From positions 1 to 64,000 of the forward strand of contig NZ_JAAKZY010000002.1 of assembly GCF_011045015.1 (NCBI RefSeq): a stretch of 64,000 bases of DNA, written 5' to 3'. Made by a program: the position numbers and the translations under genes. This document shows positions 25,051 through 35,031 of this stretch, in pieces (the first letter of the stretch is position 1; each line of letters begins with the position of its first letter). The stretch comes from Streptomyces scabichelini (GTDB taxonomy: Bacteria > Actinomycetota > Actinomycetes > Streptomycetales > Streptomycetaceae). The notes under the pieces are model-generated. The model saw only the letters and a list, made by a program, of their open reading frames with translations, made no database searches and had not been told where the DNA came from.

Positions 25051-26220
25051 ATGCGCCATGGGGTCGTGCCACCACTGCACCAGGCTTGCCGGAGCCCGTT
25101 CGGCGAGGAGCGGGGCGGCGGGCATGACCGGCGTGCCGGACCCGTAGAACCGGTAAAACCCGGAGAGCCCGTAGCGCCCGGAGAGCCCGTAGAGCCCGGA
25201 AATCCCGCAGGGCCCGGAGATCCCGTAGAGCCTGGAGACCCCGTAGAACCTTCGGGCCCGTCTGAGCCATCCGGCTCACCGGGTGCTCCGGACTCCTCCG
25301 GGTCGAGTGATTCTCGGGTCCCCCGGGCCAAGGACGGCCCGGCGAACGCAAGCAGGAGTCACCTCCGCAGCCGCAGCCGCGGGCAACGGTCCAGGGAACT
25401 GGGCCGCTTGCTCCACGTCAGGGGCACGCACGTATGGCGGCGCGGCACGGAAGTTGAGCTGATGCACCGGGCCATGGGCTTCGCCGCGCTGGGACTGGTG
25501 ACGATCGCCCCCCTGCTGATCGTGGTCGCGGCGACCGCCCCGATCCAGGAGCGCGGCTTCGCCCAGTGGGTCGTGGACGGCATGGGGCTGTCCGGGCGTC
25601 CCGCCGACGCCGTGCAGGACCTCTTCGCCGCGCCCCGCAGGGTCCTGAGCACGACCAGTGCTCTCAGCGTGGTGCTGCTCGCGGTCTTCGGCGTGCCGTT
25701 CGCGGGCAGCGTCCAGACCGGTTACGAAAAGGTGTGGGACCTGTCGGCCGGGCGCTGGCACACCGTATGGCGACGCGTGGCGTGGCTCGCCGCTCTCACG
25801 GCCTACCTCTTCGCCGAAGCGCAGAGCGGTGCCGTCCTGGGGTCGGGGACCCTGCGCTCATGGGGCCGGATCGGGCTGTCCGCGCTGCTCGGCGTGCTCT
25901 TCTTCTGGTGGGGGCAGCGTTTCCTGCTGGGCGGCCGGGTCCCCTGGCGCGCCCTCCTGCCGGGCGCCATCGCCACGATGGTGGGCCTGGGCGGCCTGCG
26001 TGTGTTCTCCTCCCTGGTCTTCTCCCCGCTCATCGTGAGCAACGCGGTCTCGTACGGTTCGGTCGGCACCGTCCTCATCGTGACGTCCTGGCTGGTCGGT
26101 GTCGGCTTCGTCGTCTTCGGCGGCGCCCTCGTCGGCCGCTACTGGTACCTCCACGAACCGCACCACATTCCGCACCCCCATCCCCACCCTCGCTCCCGCT
26201 CCGGTTCCCGGAAGCGCTGA
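25051..26220 (+). CDS. YihY/BrkB-family inner membrane protein with repetitive N-terminus
   Basis: The 389-residue protein has about 110 hydrophilic residues, then a membrane domain of about six helices of the YihY/BrkB family (formerly misnamed ribonuclease BN), with GYEKVWDLSAGRWHTVWRR and a His/Pro-rich C-terminus. The family's function is unsettled. Residues of roughly 32-75 form a hexapeptide repeat PGEPVE/PGDPVE encoded by 18-bp units. ATG 25051 is preferred (GAGGTG 6 nt upstream) over GTG 25042. The gene may truly begin nearer the membrane domain. Confidence 0.75.
   Translation: MRHGVVPPLHQACRSPFGEERGGGHDRRAGPVEPVKPGEPVAPGEPVEPGNPAGPGDPVEPGDPVEPSGPSEPSGSPGAPDSSGSSDSRVPRAKDGPANASRSHLRSRSRGQRSRELGRLLHVRGTHVWRRGTEVELMHRAMGFAALGLVTIAPLLIVVAATAPIQERGFAQWVVDGMGLSGRPADAVQDLFAAPRRVLSTTSALSVVLLAVFGVPFAGSVQTGYEKVWDLSAGRWHTVWRRVAWLAALTAYLFAEAQSGAVLGSGTLRSWGRIGLSALLGVLFFWWGQRFLLGGRVPWRALLPGAIATMVGLGGLRVFSSLVFSPLIVSNAVSYGSVGTVLIVTSWLVGVGFVVFGGALVGRYWYLHEPHHIPHPHPHPRSRSGSRKR
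25141..25260 (+). repeat. 18-bp tandem repeats encoding PGEPVE
   Basis: About six imperfect 18-bp units (CCCGGAGAGCCCGTAGAG and variants) in tandem within the N-terminal coding region of the YihY-like gene. Units stay in frame and vary mostly at single bases, suggesting slippage-driven expansion. The opposite strand incidentally reads as Gly-X-Y. Confidence 0.8.
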
Positions 26221-26314
26221 AGCGCTGAAGCGCACGAGCCTGCACGACCGATGAGATCGGCGCCGCGGTCCGGTCGTACCGAACGACGATCCCAGCGCGA
26301 AGGGAACCGCGACC

Positions 26315-26968
26315 ATGAAACTCACGACCGTCACGAACGTCTCCCTCGACGGAGTGACGCAGGGACATCGACGGATTGATGCAGGGACCGCAGAGACCCG
26401 GCGCGAAGCCGACGCGCCGGACGAGGACGGCAGCGGCGGATTCGAGCGCTTCGGATGGGCCCCACCACTGCTCGACGACGTGGCCTCGACGTTCATCGGC
26501 CAGGCCTTCCGGCGCGCCGACGCGTTCCTGTTCGGCCGACGGACCTACGAGATCTTCGCCGGCTCCTGGGGCGCGGGCATGGATCCGGGAAACCCCGTCG
26601 GAGAGGCGTTGAACACGCGGCCCAAGTACGTCGCCTCGACCACGCTCACCGACCCGCGATGGGCGAACACGACCGTCCTGTCCGGTGACGTCGCGGGCGC
26701 CGTCGGCGAGCTGAGAGCCGAGCCGGGCGGTGAGCTGCAGGTGTGGGGCAGTGGCACCCTGATCCGCTGGCTGCTCGACCACCGGCTGGTGGACGAGATC
26801 GTACTGCTCACCTATCCCGTGGTCGTCGGCCAGGGCACGCGGCTGTTCCCCGCCACCGGCCCGGACGCAGGACTCGAGCTGGTCGACCTGCAGTCCACCC
26901 CGAAGGGGCTGACGATCCAGACCTACCGCACCACGGGCCGCCCGCAGTACGAGACGGCCACGAGCTGA
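26315..26968 (+). CDS. Dihydrofolate reductase-like (RibD C-terminal domain) protein
   Basis: The 217-residue protein is of the RibD_C/DHFR-like fold: MKLTTVTNVSLDGV at the N-terminus, RRADAFLFGRRTYEIFAGSW, LQVWGSGTLIRWLLDHRLVDEI and YPVVVGQGTRLFP. These proteins usually bind NADPH and reduce an unknown substrate; few are true folate or flavin-pathway enzymes. GAAGGG lies upstream of ATG 26315. The segment between residues 14 and 40 (TQGHRRIDAGTAETRREADAPD) is a longer, lower-complexity loop than usual. Confidence 0.8.
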   Translation: MKLTTVTNVSLDGVTQGHRRIDAGTAETRREADAPDEDGSGGFERFGWAPPLLDDVASTFIGQAFRRADAFLFGRRTYEIFAGSWGAGMDPGNPVGEALNTRPKYVASTTLTDPRWANTTVLSGDVAGAVGELRAEPGGELQVWGSGTLIRWLLDHRLVDEIVLLTYPVVVGQGTRLFPATGPDAGLELVDLQSTPKGLTIQTYRTTGRPQYETATS

Positions 26969-27002
26969 AACATGTGGTGCATCGACACGAGTGGCTCGTG
27001 GG

Positions 27003-27971
27003 TCAATCGGGGGTCTCCGTCGAGTCGGCCGCCTCGGTCGGCTGGGAGTCGTCGGTCGGCGCGGGCTGATCGATGTCGTCGTTGGTGGCGGCCCAACTGG
27101 CCAGCAGGTTCAGGGCGTCCTGCGAGGGTGAGGCGGGCTCGGCGGTGTAGGTGAGGAGGAACTGGCTGGGGTCGGCGCCGAGCGGGAACGTGTCGAAGGG
27201 CAGGTCGAGGTCGCCGACGACCGGGTGGTGCAGGAGCTTGATGCCGGTGGTGTGGATCCGGACGTTGTGGGCGGCCCAGCGGCGGCGGAAGTCTTCGCTG
27301 CGGGTGGACAGTTCGCCGATCAGGTCGGTCAGCTGCCGGTCGTAGCGATTGCGGCCGGCCTCGGCGCGCAACATGGCGACCGTGTCGTTGGCGACCTGAT
27401 CCCAGTGGCGGAAGAACTCGGTCGCGTGTGGGTCTAGGAAGATGAACCGGGCGTTGTTGGGCGGGCGTACCGGGTCGGCGTAGACCGGGGAGAACAGGGC
27501 GCGCCCGAGGGCGTTGGCGGCCAGGATGTCTCCGCGTCCGCTGAGGACGAAAGCGGGCGTGCCGCCCATCGAGTCGAGGACGCGCTGCACCGTGGGCCGG
27601 ACGCGCTGCTGGGCGGGCCGACGGCGTGGCGGACGGGTCGTGCCGGCGCCGCGCAGGAGGTCCAGCAGGTGGATCCGCTCGGCCTCGTCGAGCCGCAGTG
27701 CCTGCGCGATGCCCTCGATGACGCTCTCGGAGACGCCGGTGGCGTTGCCGCGCTCCAGGCGGGTGTAGTACTCGCTGGAGATGCCCGCCAGCAGGGCGAC
27801 CTCCTCGCGGCGCAGCCCCGTGACCCGTCGGCGGTCCCCGCCGTACGCGGGCAGTCCGGCCTGTTCGGGGGTGACCCTGGCCCGTCGCGTGCCCAGGAAC
27901 TCCCGGATCTCCGCGCGGAAATCGCCGCGGATGTCGTGATGAGTACCGTCAGGGTCATTTCTTCCTGCCAT
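27003..27971 (-). CDS. XRE-family regulator with MmyB-like ligand-binding domain
   Basis: The 322-residue protein has an N-terminal helix-turn-helix (LRREEVALLAGISSEYYTRLERGN, about residues 53-76). A MmyB-like PAS-type sensor domain follows (GDILAANALGRALF, then FFRHWDQVANDTVAMLRAEAGR). Start 27971 (MAGRNDPDG) has GGAG upstream; a much longer in-frame extension to 29255 is antisense to the SDR gene and rejected. The gene is divergent from the SDR gene 213 bp away, an arrangement typical of an MmyB-type repressor and its oxidoreductase target. Confidence 0.88.
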   Translation of the reverse strand: MAGRNDPDGTHHDIRGDFRAEIREFLGTRRARVTPEQAGLPAYGGDRRRVTGLRREEVALLAGISSEYYTRLERGNATGVSESVIEGIAQALRLDEAERIHLLDLLRGAGTTRPPRRRPAQQRVRPTVQRVLDSMGGTPAFVLSGRGDILAANALGRALFSPVYADPVRPPNNARFIFLDPHATEFFRHWDQVANDTVAMLRAEAGRNRYDRQLTDLIGELSTRSEDFRRRWAAHNVRIHTTGIKLLHHPVVGDLDLPFDTFPLGADPSQFLLTYTAEPASPSQDALNLLASWAATNDDIDQPAPTDDSQPTEAADSTETPD

Positions 27972-28184
27972 GTGCTCCACTCTACGAGCGCCTCCGCCGG
28001 GTTGGGGGTCCCTGTCAGTACCCCCTCTCATCAGGGACTCCCGGCGTCCCGTGACGACTGGTTCTGTTGGTGGTGCACCGACCCACGGCGGTGTGAATCT
28101 CCCGGACGGCCGCCGGGACGGACACCACGCATCACCACCCGCACACACCGGGTGCCGGATCACGGCACCCGAAAGGAACCCCCC

Positions 28185-29030
28185 ATGAGCAAGGTCATTC
28201 TCGTCACCGGTGCCGGACGCGGTCTGGGCACGGACATCGCCCGCGAGGCCCTCGTCGCCGGCCACCAGGTCGTCGCCACCGGCCGCCGCCCCGAGGAGGT
28301 CGAGAAGACTCTCGGCGGGCCGCAGGACAGTCTGCTGGTCACCAAGCTCGACGTCACAAGCCTCGAGGACGCCGAGGCCGCCGCGCAGGCCGCCGTCGAC
28401 CGCTTCGGCCGCGTCGACGTCCTGGTCAACAACGCCGGGAACCTCTTCACCGGCTACTTCGAGGAGATCTCGCCCGCGCAGATGCGCCGGCAGTTCGAGA
28501 CCAACCTCTTCGGCCCGATGAACGTCACCCGCGCCGTCCTGCCCGTCATGCGAGCACAGCGCGCCGGCCATGTCATCACCATCACCTCGACCGCCGGCCT
28601 GGTCGGCATGGAGTTCACCTCCGCCTACGCCGCCTCCAAGTTCGCGGAAGAGGGCTGGATGGAGTCGCTGCGTCACGACGTCGAGCCGTACAACATCCAC
28701 ACCACGGTCGTTGAGCCCGGCTACTTCCGCACCGAACTCCTCGTGGACGGCTCCACCACCTGGCCCGAGCTGTCCATCGACGACTACGCCCCGCGCACCG
28801 CCCCGAGGATCGAGGGCATGAAGAGCATGAACGGCAAGCAGCCCGGCGACCCCGCCAAGCTCGCCCGCGCCCTGCTCACCATCGCCGACCAGGACAAGCC
28901 CCTGGAGCGCTTCGTCGCCGGCGCGGACGCCATCGAGGCCGCCGAGGCCAAGGCGAAGGAACTCCTCGCCCAGGCCGAGGCCTCCCGTGAACTGGGCGGC
29001 AGCCTCGCCTACGCCGACACCCACGCCTGA
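28185..29030 (+). CDS. Short-chain dehydrogenase/reductase
   Basis: The 281-residue classical SDR has the nucleotide-binding motif TGAGRGLG (residues 8-15), NNAG near 84-87, and a catalytic Ser plus YAASK near 140-150. It should oxidise an alcohol or reduce a carbonyl with NAD(P). GAAAGGA lies upstream of ATG 28185. It is divergent from the XRE regulator, its likely controller, and is followed 10 bp later by a nitroreductase-like gene, probably in the same operon. The C-terminal tail ([11 protein letters not shown]) has a decayed second copy at 29596-29643. Confidence 0.9.
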   Translation: MSKVILVTGAGRGLGTDIAREALVAGHQVVATGRRPEEVEKTLGGPQDSLLVTKLDVTSLEDAEAAAQAAVDRFGRVDVLVNNAGNLFTGYFEEISPAQMRRQFETNLFGPMNVTRAVLPVMRAQRAGHVITITSTAGLVGMEFTSAYAASKFAEEGWMESLRHDVEPYNIHTTVVEPGYFRTELLVDGSTTWPELSIDDYAPRTAPRIEGMKSMNGKQPGDPAKLARALLTIADQDKPLERFVAGADAIEAAEAKAKELLAQAEASRELGGSLAYADTHA

Positions 29031-29040
29031 GAGAGGAAAC

Positions 29041-29532
29041 ATGCCACTCAAAGGCGAGTACGAGCCGAGCAAGGCGCAGTTCGTTCGTGACCATGTGCAG
29101 CTGTACGAAAGCTCCGGCGGTACACAGGGAACGACGCTGGGTGTCCTGGTCACACGTGAAGAAGACGAGAAGGACGAGAAGCTGGGGGGCGTGCCCGTCG
29201 TCATCCTGACCACCCTGGGCGCGAAGAGCGGCAAGATCCGCAAGTCCCCGCTCATTCGGGTGGAGCACGACGGCTCCTACGCCGTGGTCGCCTCCGCGGG
29301 AGGAGCCCCCAAGCACCCGGTCTGGTACCACAACGTGGTGGCCGACCCCCGAGTCGAGTTGCAGGACGGTCCGGTGCGCCAGGACATGCTGGCACGCGAG
29401 GTGACCGGGGACGAGAAGGCCGTGTGGTGGGCCCGAGCCGTCGCGGCGTTCCCGGAATACGCCGAGTACCAGAAGAACACGGACCGTGAAATCCCGGTCC
29501 TCGTTCTGGAGCTCGCGGCCCAGGAGCACTGA
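29041..29532 (+). CDS. Nitroreductase/deazaflavin (F420)-dependent oxidoreductase, DDN type
   Basis: The 163-residue protein has the split-barrel family core [26 protein letters not shown] and [24 protein letters not shown]. It matches the actinobacterial nitroreductase-family deazaflavin-dependent oxidoreductases (Ddn-like). Such proteins bind F420 or FMN and reduce quinones or nitro compounds. GAGAGG precedes the ATG; it is 10 bp behind the SDR gene, suggesting co-transcription. The substrate is unknown. Confidence 0.88.
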   Translation: MPLKGEYEPSKAQFVRDHVQLYESSGGTQGTTLGVLVTREEDEKDEKLGGVPVVILTTLGAKSGKIRKSPLIRVEHDGSYAVVASAGGAPKHPVWYHNVVADPRVELQDGPVRQDMLAREVTGDEKAVWWARAVAAFPEYAEYQKNTDREIPVLVLELAAQEH

Positions 29533-29595
29533 TCCGGCACACCCTGTACACCCGGCACACCCGGCACACCTGGTTCGGCCTGCCGATCCCCGTCG

Positions 29596-29643
29596 CCTGT
29601 CTCTGACAACACCGGCCTGGCCTACGACGACGACCACGCCTGA
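29596..29643 (+). pseudogene. Vestige of an SDR C-terminus
   Basis: A 16-codon stretch ending in TGA reads PVSDNTGLAYDDDHA, closely resembling the last residues of the SDR gene ([15 protein letters not shown], then TGA). Upstream the similarity fades into CCGGCACAC repeats (29535-29575). It may be the scar of a lost duplicate SDR gene; the match is short. Confidence 0.35.
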
Positions 29644-29760
29644 GTAATACGCCGAAGCACCGCGTCCAGGGCCCGCCGACGGATGGCGCACCGCACCGCA
29701 CTGATCACGACCACCGACCGGGCCTGACGGCCGTCACGACAAGGAGCAATGGAGTATCTG

Positions 29761-30773
<1,013 letters not shown>

Positions 30774-30937
30774 CGGCGCCGCTGCCCGTCATGTCTGGCC
30801 AACCTGCGGCGGCCACAGCGAGTACGCCGTCCTGCCGGCCGGCGGCGTTTCCGCTGGTGACGACTACACGGTTGCTGTCTTCAGGCGCGACAACGCGTAA
30901 GGCACCCCGACTGTCCGCCGATTCCGAAAGGGTACAG

Positions 30938-31600
30938 ATGTCCACTGAACTCACCGAGTCAGCTGTTTCTCCCCCGATCGACCCCTCTGCCGAGCCCTCT
31001 TCGGCGCCGTCCCGGCGCACGTTCATCGCGACGACCACCGCTGTCGGTGGTGCAGTCGTGGCCGGCGGCCTGATCGCGGGCACGCCCTTGCTCGGCGCCG
31101 ACGAGGCGGCCGCCGCCGACGCGCCGCCGAGCGGGAGCGTCTCGCTGACCGTCAACGGCAGACGGCACACCGTCGCGGTCGACAACCGGACCTCGCTCCT
31201 CGACCTGTTGCGCGAGCACCTGGAACTGCCCGGCACCAAGAAAGGCTGCAACGCCGGTGCCTGCGGCGCCTGCACGGTCCTGGTCGACGGCCGCCGCGTC
31301 AACTCCTGTCTGACGCTTGCGGTGCGCCTGGAGGGTGCCGAGGTCACCACGATCGAGGGGCTCGCCCCCGGCGGCGCGGACGGCGAACTGCACCCGCTGC
31401 AGAAGGCGTTCATCGAAGAGGACGCCTTCCAGTGCGGCTACTGCACGCCGGGTCAGATCATGTCCGGCGTCGGCTGTATCGAGGAGGGCCACACCGGTTC
31501 CAAGGAGGAGATCCGCGAGTGGATGAGCGGCAACATCTGCCGCTGCGGCTGCTACGTGAAGATCGTGCGGGCGGTCGAGCAGACCGCACGCGGGAAATGA
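30938..31600 (+). CDS. [2Fe-2S] subunit of a Tat-exported molybdenum aldehyde oxidoreductase (PaoA/YagT-like)
   Basis: The 220-residue iron-sulfur subunit of the xanthine oxidase family carries a plant-type [2Fe-2S] site (C104, C109, C112, C124) and a second cluster site (C166, C169, C201, C203). A twin-arginine signal (SRRTFIATT, R26-R27, then a hydrophobic stretch to about residue 60) sends the assembled complex outside, as in E. coli PaoABC. GAAAGGG lies upstream of ATG 30938. It is the first gene of an operon with the FAD and Mo subunits. The complex should oxidise aldehydes, passing electrons through Fe-S and FAD. Confidence 0.9.
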   Translation: MSTELTESAVSPPIDPSAEPSSAPSRRTFIATTTAVGGAVVAGGLIAGTPLLGADEAAAADAPPSGSVSLTVNGRRHTVAVDNRTSLLDLLREHLELPGTKKGCNAGACGACTVLVDGRRVNSCLTLAVRLEGAEVTTIEGLAPGGADGELHPLQKAFIEEDAFQCGYCTPGQIMSGVGCIEEGHTGSKEEIREWMSGNICRCGCYVKIVRAVEQTARGK

Positions 31601-31612
31601 GGCCCGGCCACC

Positions 31613-32593
31613 ATGTACCCCTTCTCCTTCACCAAGGCTGCCGACACGCGCGAGGCACTGACCGCAGGCCGGCGCGGCGGGCGTTACATCGCCGGTGGCA
31701 CCACCCTGGTCGATTTGATGCGCGAGACCGTCGAACGCCCCGAAACCCTGGTCGACATCAGTGATCTGCCCCTGCGCGAGGTCACCGTCACCGAGCGCGG
31801 GGGACTGCGGATCGGCGCCCTGGTGCGGATGGCCGAGGCCGCCGCCCACTCCAAGGTCCGCACCCTGTATCCGGTGATCTCGCAGGCGCTGGAACTGAGC
31901 GCGTCCGCGCAGTTGCGCAACATGGCCACCATCGGCGGCAACATCATGCAGCGCACCCGCTGCACCTACTTCCGCGACGTGACCGCCGCCTGCAACAAGC
32001 GTGAGCCCGGCTCGGGTTGCGCGGCGCGGGAAGGCTTCAACCGCACCCACGCGATCCTGGGCACCTCCGACGAGTGCGTGGCCACGCACCCCTCCGACGT
32101 AGCCGTGGCGTTCGCCGCCCTGGAGGCACACGTGCACCTGCTCGGTCCGGACGGCGCACGCAGCATCCCCTTCGCCGACTTCCTGCTGCGGCCCGGCAGC
32201 ACCCCGGACCGCGAACAGGCCCTCCGCGAAGGCGAGTTGATCACCGGCGTGGAGATCCCGGCCCAGCCGCGTCCGCTCCAGTCCGGTTACCTGAAGGTCC
32301 GCGACCGGCAGTCGTACGAGTTCGCGCTGATCTCGGCGGCGGTCGCGCTGCACGTACGCGGCGGGGTGATCCGCGAGGCCAAGGTCGCCGCCGGGGGAGT
32401 GGGCACTGTGCCGTGGAAGCTGCCCGCCGTCGAGAAGCACCTCGTGGGCGAGCGGCCCTCGCAGTCCCTGTGGGCCGAGGCCGCGAAGCAGGCGGCGGAC
32501 GGGGCGCGCCCGCTCGAACACAACCGTTTCAAGGTCGAGTTGCTCCAGCGCACCGTCGAGCGCCAGCTGCGCATCGTAGGAGGTACCAAGTGA
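31613..32593 (+). CDS. FAD-binding subunit of the molybdenum aldehyde oxidoreductase (PaoB/YagS-like)
   Basis: The 326-residue subunit of the CO-dehydrogenase flavoprotein type binds FAD through YIAGGTTLVDLM (25-36) and LRNMATIGGNIMQ (101-113). Four cysteines in the insertion (C117, C127, C136, C155) match the extra [4Fe-4S] cluster seen in E. coli PaoB. That separates this complex from ordinary xanthine dehydrogenases. It has no signal of its own and presumably rides out with the Tat-tagged subunit. It starts 12 bp after the Fe-S gene and overlaps the Mo-subunit gene by GTGA. Confidence 0.9.
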   Translation: MYPFSFTKAADTREALTAGRRGGRYIAGGTTLVDLMRETVERPETLVDISDLPLREVTVTERGGLRIGALVRMAEAAAHSKVRTLYPVISQALELSASAQLRNMATIGGNIMQRTRCTYFRDVTAACNKREPGSGCAAREGFNRTHAILGTSDECVATHPSDVAVAFAALEAHVHLLGPDGARSIPFADFLLRPGSTPDREQALREGELITGVEIPAQPRPLQSGYLKVRDRQSYEFALISAAVALHVRGGVIREAKVAAGGVGTVPWKLPAVEKHLVGERPSQSLWAEAAKQAADGARPLEHNRFKVELLQRTVERQLRIVGGTK

Positions 32594-34824
32594 GCCCGCA
32601 GCCACAGGCAGCCGTCGGAGCGCCGCTGACCCGGGTGGACGGTCGGCTGAAGGTGACGGGGAAGGCGACGTACGCCGCCGAACTGCCCCACGCTCGAACA
32701 ACCTCGCGCGGGGGGACCCCCATCATCAAGGGCGTCGTCCACGCCGTCATCGTGGACAGCACCATCGGCCGCGGGCGCATCACCGGCATCGACACCCGTG
32801 CGGCCCTCGCCCAGCCAGGCGTCATCAAGGTCATCAGCCACCTCAACGCACCCAAGCTGGCCTACCGCGGAAACCCGGAGTCGATTGATCCGCCGGGCAA
32901 CAAGCAGCTGCGGATATTCCAGGACGACAAGGTTCTCTTCCACGGTCAGCCGGTCGCCGTCGTGGTGGCCACCACCCTGGAGACGGCGCAGCACGCCGCG
33001 AGCCTGGTGAAGGTCCGCTATGACGCCGCGAAGCCGTCGACCGACATGGCCTCCGCGTCGGCCGGCGAGCCCGTGAACTATGCGCGGGGCGACGCGGACA
33101 AGGCATTCGAATCCGCTGCCGTCCGGCTGGATGTCACCTACCAACTGCCTCGCGCCCATCACAACGCGATGGAACCGCACGCCACCCTTGCCCGCTGGGA
33201 CGGCGACGAACTCACCCTGTGGGACAAGACCCAGTGGCCGATCGGTACGCAGAAGGACCTCGCCGCCGTGTTCGGCTTGCCGAAGGACTCGGTGCGCGTC
33301 ATCTCGCCGTTCGTCGGCGGCGGGTTCGGCAACGCCATTCGCGCCTGGCCCCACATCACCATCGCGGCGATCGCCGCCCGCGAAACCGGCCGCCCGGTCA
33401 AGCTCGTGCTGTCCCGCAAGCAGTTGTACTTCGGAACCGGCTACCGGCCCGCGTACGAGTACCGGGTGCGCCTGGGCAGCGACCGGCGCGGACGGGTGAG
33501 CGCCATGGTCCAGCACGTGAAGGCCGAGACCTCGACGTATGAGAACTTCACCGAAGGTGTCCTGCACGCCGGGCAGATGCTCTACAACGCGCCCAACGTC
33601 CGCCAGGACTACCGGACGGTGCCTCTGGACGTGAACACGCCGGTGTGGATGCGCGGTCCCGGCTTCGGCACCGCCGCCATCGCCATCGAGTCGGCGATGG
33701 ACGAACTCGCCCACAAGCTGGGCATCGACCCCATCGAGCTGCGCCTGCGCAACGAACCGGAGGAGGACCCGTCCAACGGGCTGCCGTTCTCCACCCGGCG
33801 GCTCCGCGAGTGCCTGGCCACCGGCGCCCGCGAGTTCGGCTGGAGCCGGCGCAACCCCGAGCCGCGCTCCACCCGCGACGGCGACTGGCTGATCGGCACC
33901 GGCATGGCCACCGGCATCATGGACGTCCCGCGGGGCTTCACCACCCAGGCCCGGGTCAGGCTGGCTGCCGACGGCACCGCCCTGGTCGAGGCCGCGACCA
34001 GCGACATGGGCCCGGGCACCTACACCTCCCAGGCCCAGGTCGCCGCGGACGCCCTCGGCCTGACGATGCGTAAGGTGACCTTCCGGCTCGGCGACTCCAC
34101 CATGCCGCTGACCCCGCCCCACGGCGGCTCGATGACCATGGCCAATGTCGGCTCCGCAGTCCAGGACGGCTGCGACACACTACGGAAGCAGGCGATCAAG
34201 CTCGCCGTCGAGGACGAGCGCTCGCCGCTGTACGGCGCCGACGCCGGCGACGTCGTGGTCCGCGCCGGACGGCTGCACGTACAGGACAATCCGGCGCGCG
34301 GCGAGACCTACGGGCAGCTCCTGGCCCGCAACGACCGCACCCACCTCGAAGTCCTCGGGTCCTACACCGCAGGCGAGGCCCGGTCCTCCATGTACAGCTA
34401 CAGCGTGACGTTCGCCGAGGTCGCCGTCGACGCCCGCCTGGGGCTGGTACGGGTGCGGCGGATGCTCGGCGTGTACGACGCGGGCCGGATCATCAGCCCC
34501 AAGCTCGCCGACAGCCAGGCCCTCGGCGGCCAGGTCGGCGGCATCGGCGCGGCGCTGCTGGAGCACACGATCACCGACCACCGCGACGGCCGGATCGTCA
34601 ACGCCGACCTCGCCAACTACATGGTCCCCGTCAACGCCGATGTCCCCGACCTGCGGGCGATCTTCCTCGACGGCGGCGAGGACCTGGAGGCCGCCCCCAT
34701 CGGCGTCAAGGGCCTTGGGGAAGTCGTCCACATCGGCGTGGCGCCCGCCATCGCCAACGCGGTCTTCCACGCCACCGGCCGCCGGATCCGCGAACTGCCC
34801 ATCACCGCCGAGGCGTTGCTCTGA
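32590..34824 (+). CDS. Molybdopterin-binding catalytic subunit (PaoC/YagR-like)
   Basis: The 744-residue large subunit holds the molybdopterin cytosine dinucleotide and the active site. Family marks are RVDGRLKVTGKATYAAE at the start, SPFVGGGFGNAI, WMRGPGFGTAAIAIE and, near the C-terminus, GVKGLGE with the catalytic glutamate. It hydroxylates aldehydes to acids with water as oxygen source. GTG 32590 overlaps the previous stop and has AGGAGG 5 nt upstream; the open frame further upstream (to 32017) is antisense-like shadow of the FAD gene. The length agrees with E. coli PaoC. Confidence 0.92.
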   Translation: MSPQPQAAVGAPLTRVDGRLKVTGKATYAAELPHARTTSRGGTPIIKGVVHAVIVDSTIGRGRITGIDTRAALAQPGVIKVISHLNAPKLAYRGNPESIDPPGNKQLRIFQDDKVLFHGQPVAVVVATTLETAQHAASLVKVRYDAAKPSTDMASASAGEPVNYARGDADKAFESAAVRLDVTYQLPRAHHNAMEPHATLARWDGDELTLWDKTQWPIGTQKDLAAVFGLPKDSVRVISPFVGGGFGNAIRAWPHITIAAIAARETGRPVKLVLSRKQLYFGTGYRPAYEYRVRLGSDRRGRVSAMVQHVKAETSTYENFTEGVLHAGQMLYNAPNVRQDYRTVPLDVNTPVWMRGPGFGTAAIAIESAMDELAHKLGIDPIELRLRNEPEEDPSNGLPFSTRRLRECLATGAREFGWSRRNPEPRSTRDGDWLIGTGMATGIMDVPRGFTTQARVRLAADGTALVEAATSDMGPGTYTSQAQVAADALGLTMRKVTFRLGDSTMPLTPPHGGSMTMANVGSAVQDGCDTLRKQAIKLAVEDERSPLYGADAGDVVVRAGRLHVQDNPARGETYGQLLARNDRTHLEVLGSYTAGEARSSMYSYSVTFAEVAVDARLGLVRVRRMLGVYDAGRIISPKLADSQALGGQVGGIGAALLEHTITDHRDGRIVNADLANYMVPVNADVPDLRAIFLDGGEDLEAAPIGVKGLGEVVHIGVAPAIANAVFHATGRRIRELPITAEALL

Positions 34825-34843
34825 GCCGAGGCCCGATACGAGC

Positions 34844-34884
34844 CCCCGGGCGGCCTGCGTCGTGGTGAGGACGGCCGCCCGGGG
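34844..34884. terminator. Hairpin after the aldehyde oxidoreductase operon
   Basis: Arms 34844-34855 and 34873-34884 pair over 12 bp (CCCCGGGCGGCC/GGCCGCCCGGGG), 20 bp after the catalytic subunit stop. It separates the PaoABC-type operon from the XdhC gene. Confidence 0.75.
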
Positions 34885-35031
34885 TGCTCACCCAACCGTT
34901 CGGCGGCTGCTGGCCATGCCCGGCCGCCGAACCTCTGCGCCGCCGTCGTGTCACCCCCCTCAAGGCACGGCGGCGGCCCACCTCCGCTCAGAAAACGTCG
35001 TCCCCCGTCGTCTCACCACGGAGACCCGCCC

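Noticed and set aside
24897..25331. Collagen-like Gly-X-Y open frame on the minus strand
   Set aside because: It is the complement of the 18-bp PGEPVE repeat in the YihY-like gene. No ribosome site or domain supports it.
27972..29255. Extension of the XRE regulator to 750 residues
   Set aside because: It is antisense to the divergent SDR gene and has no domain. The ATG at 27971 has a ribosome site.
30784..30900. Possible gene remnant reading RHVWPTCGGHSEYAVLPAGG in the leader of the Fe-S subunit gene
   Set aside because: Looks protein-like and ends in TAA, but has no start, no recognised family and begins in a heptamer repeat. Too weak to annotate.
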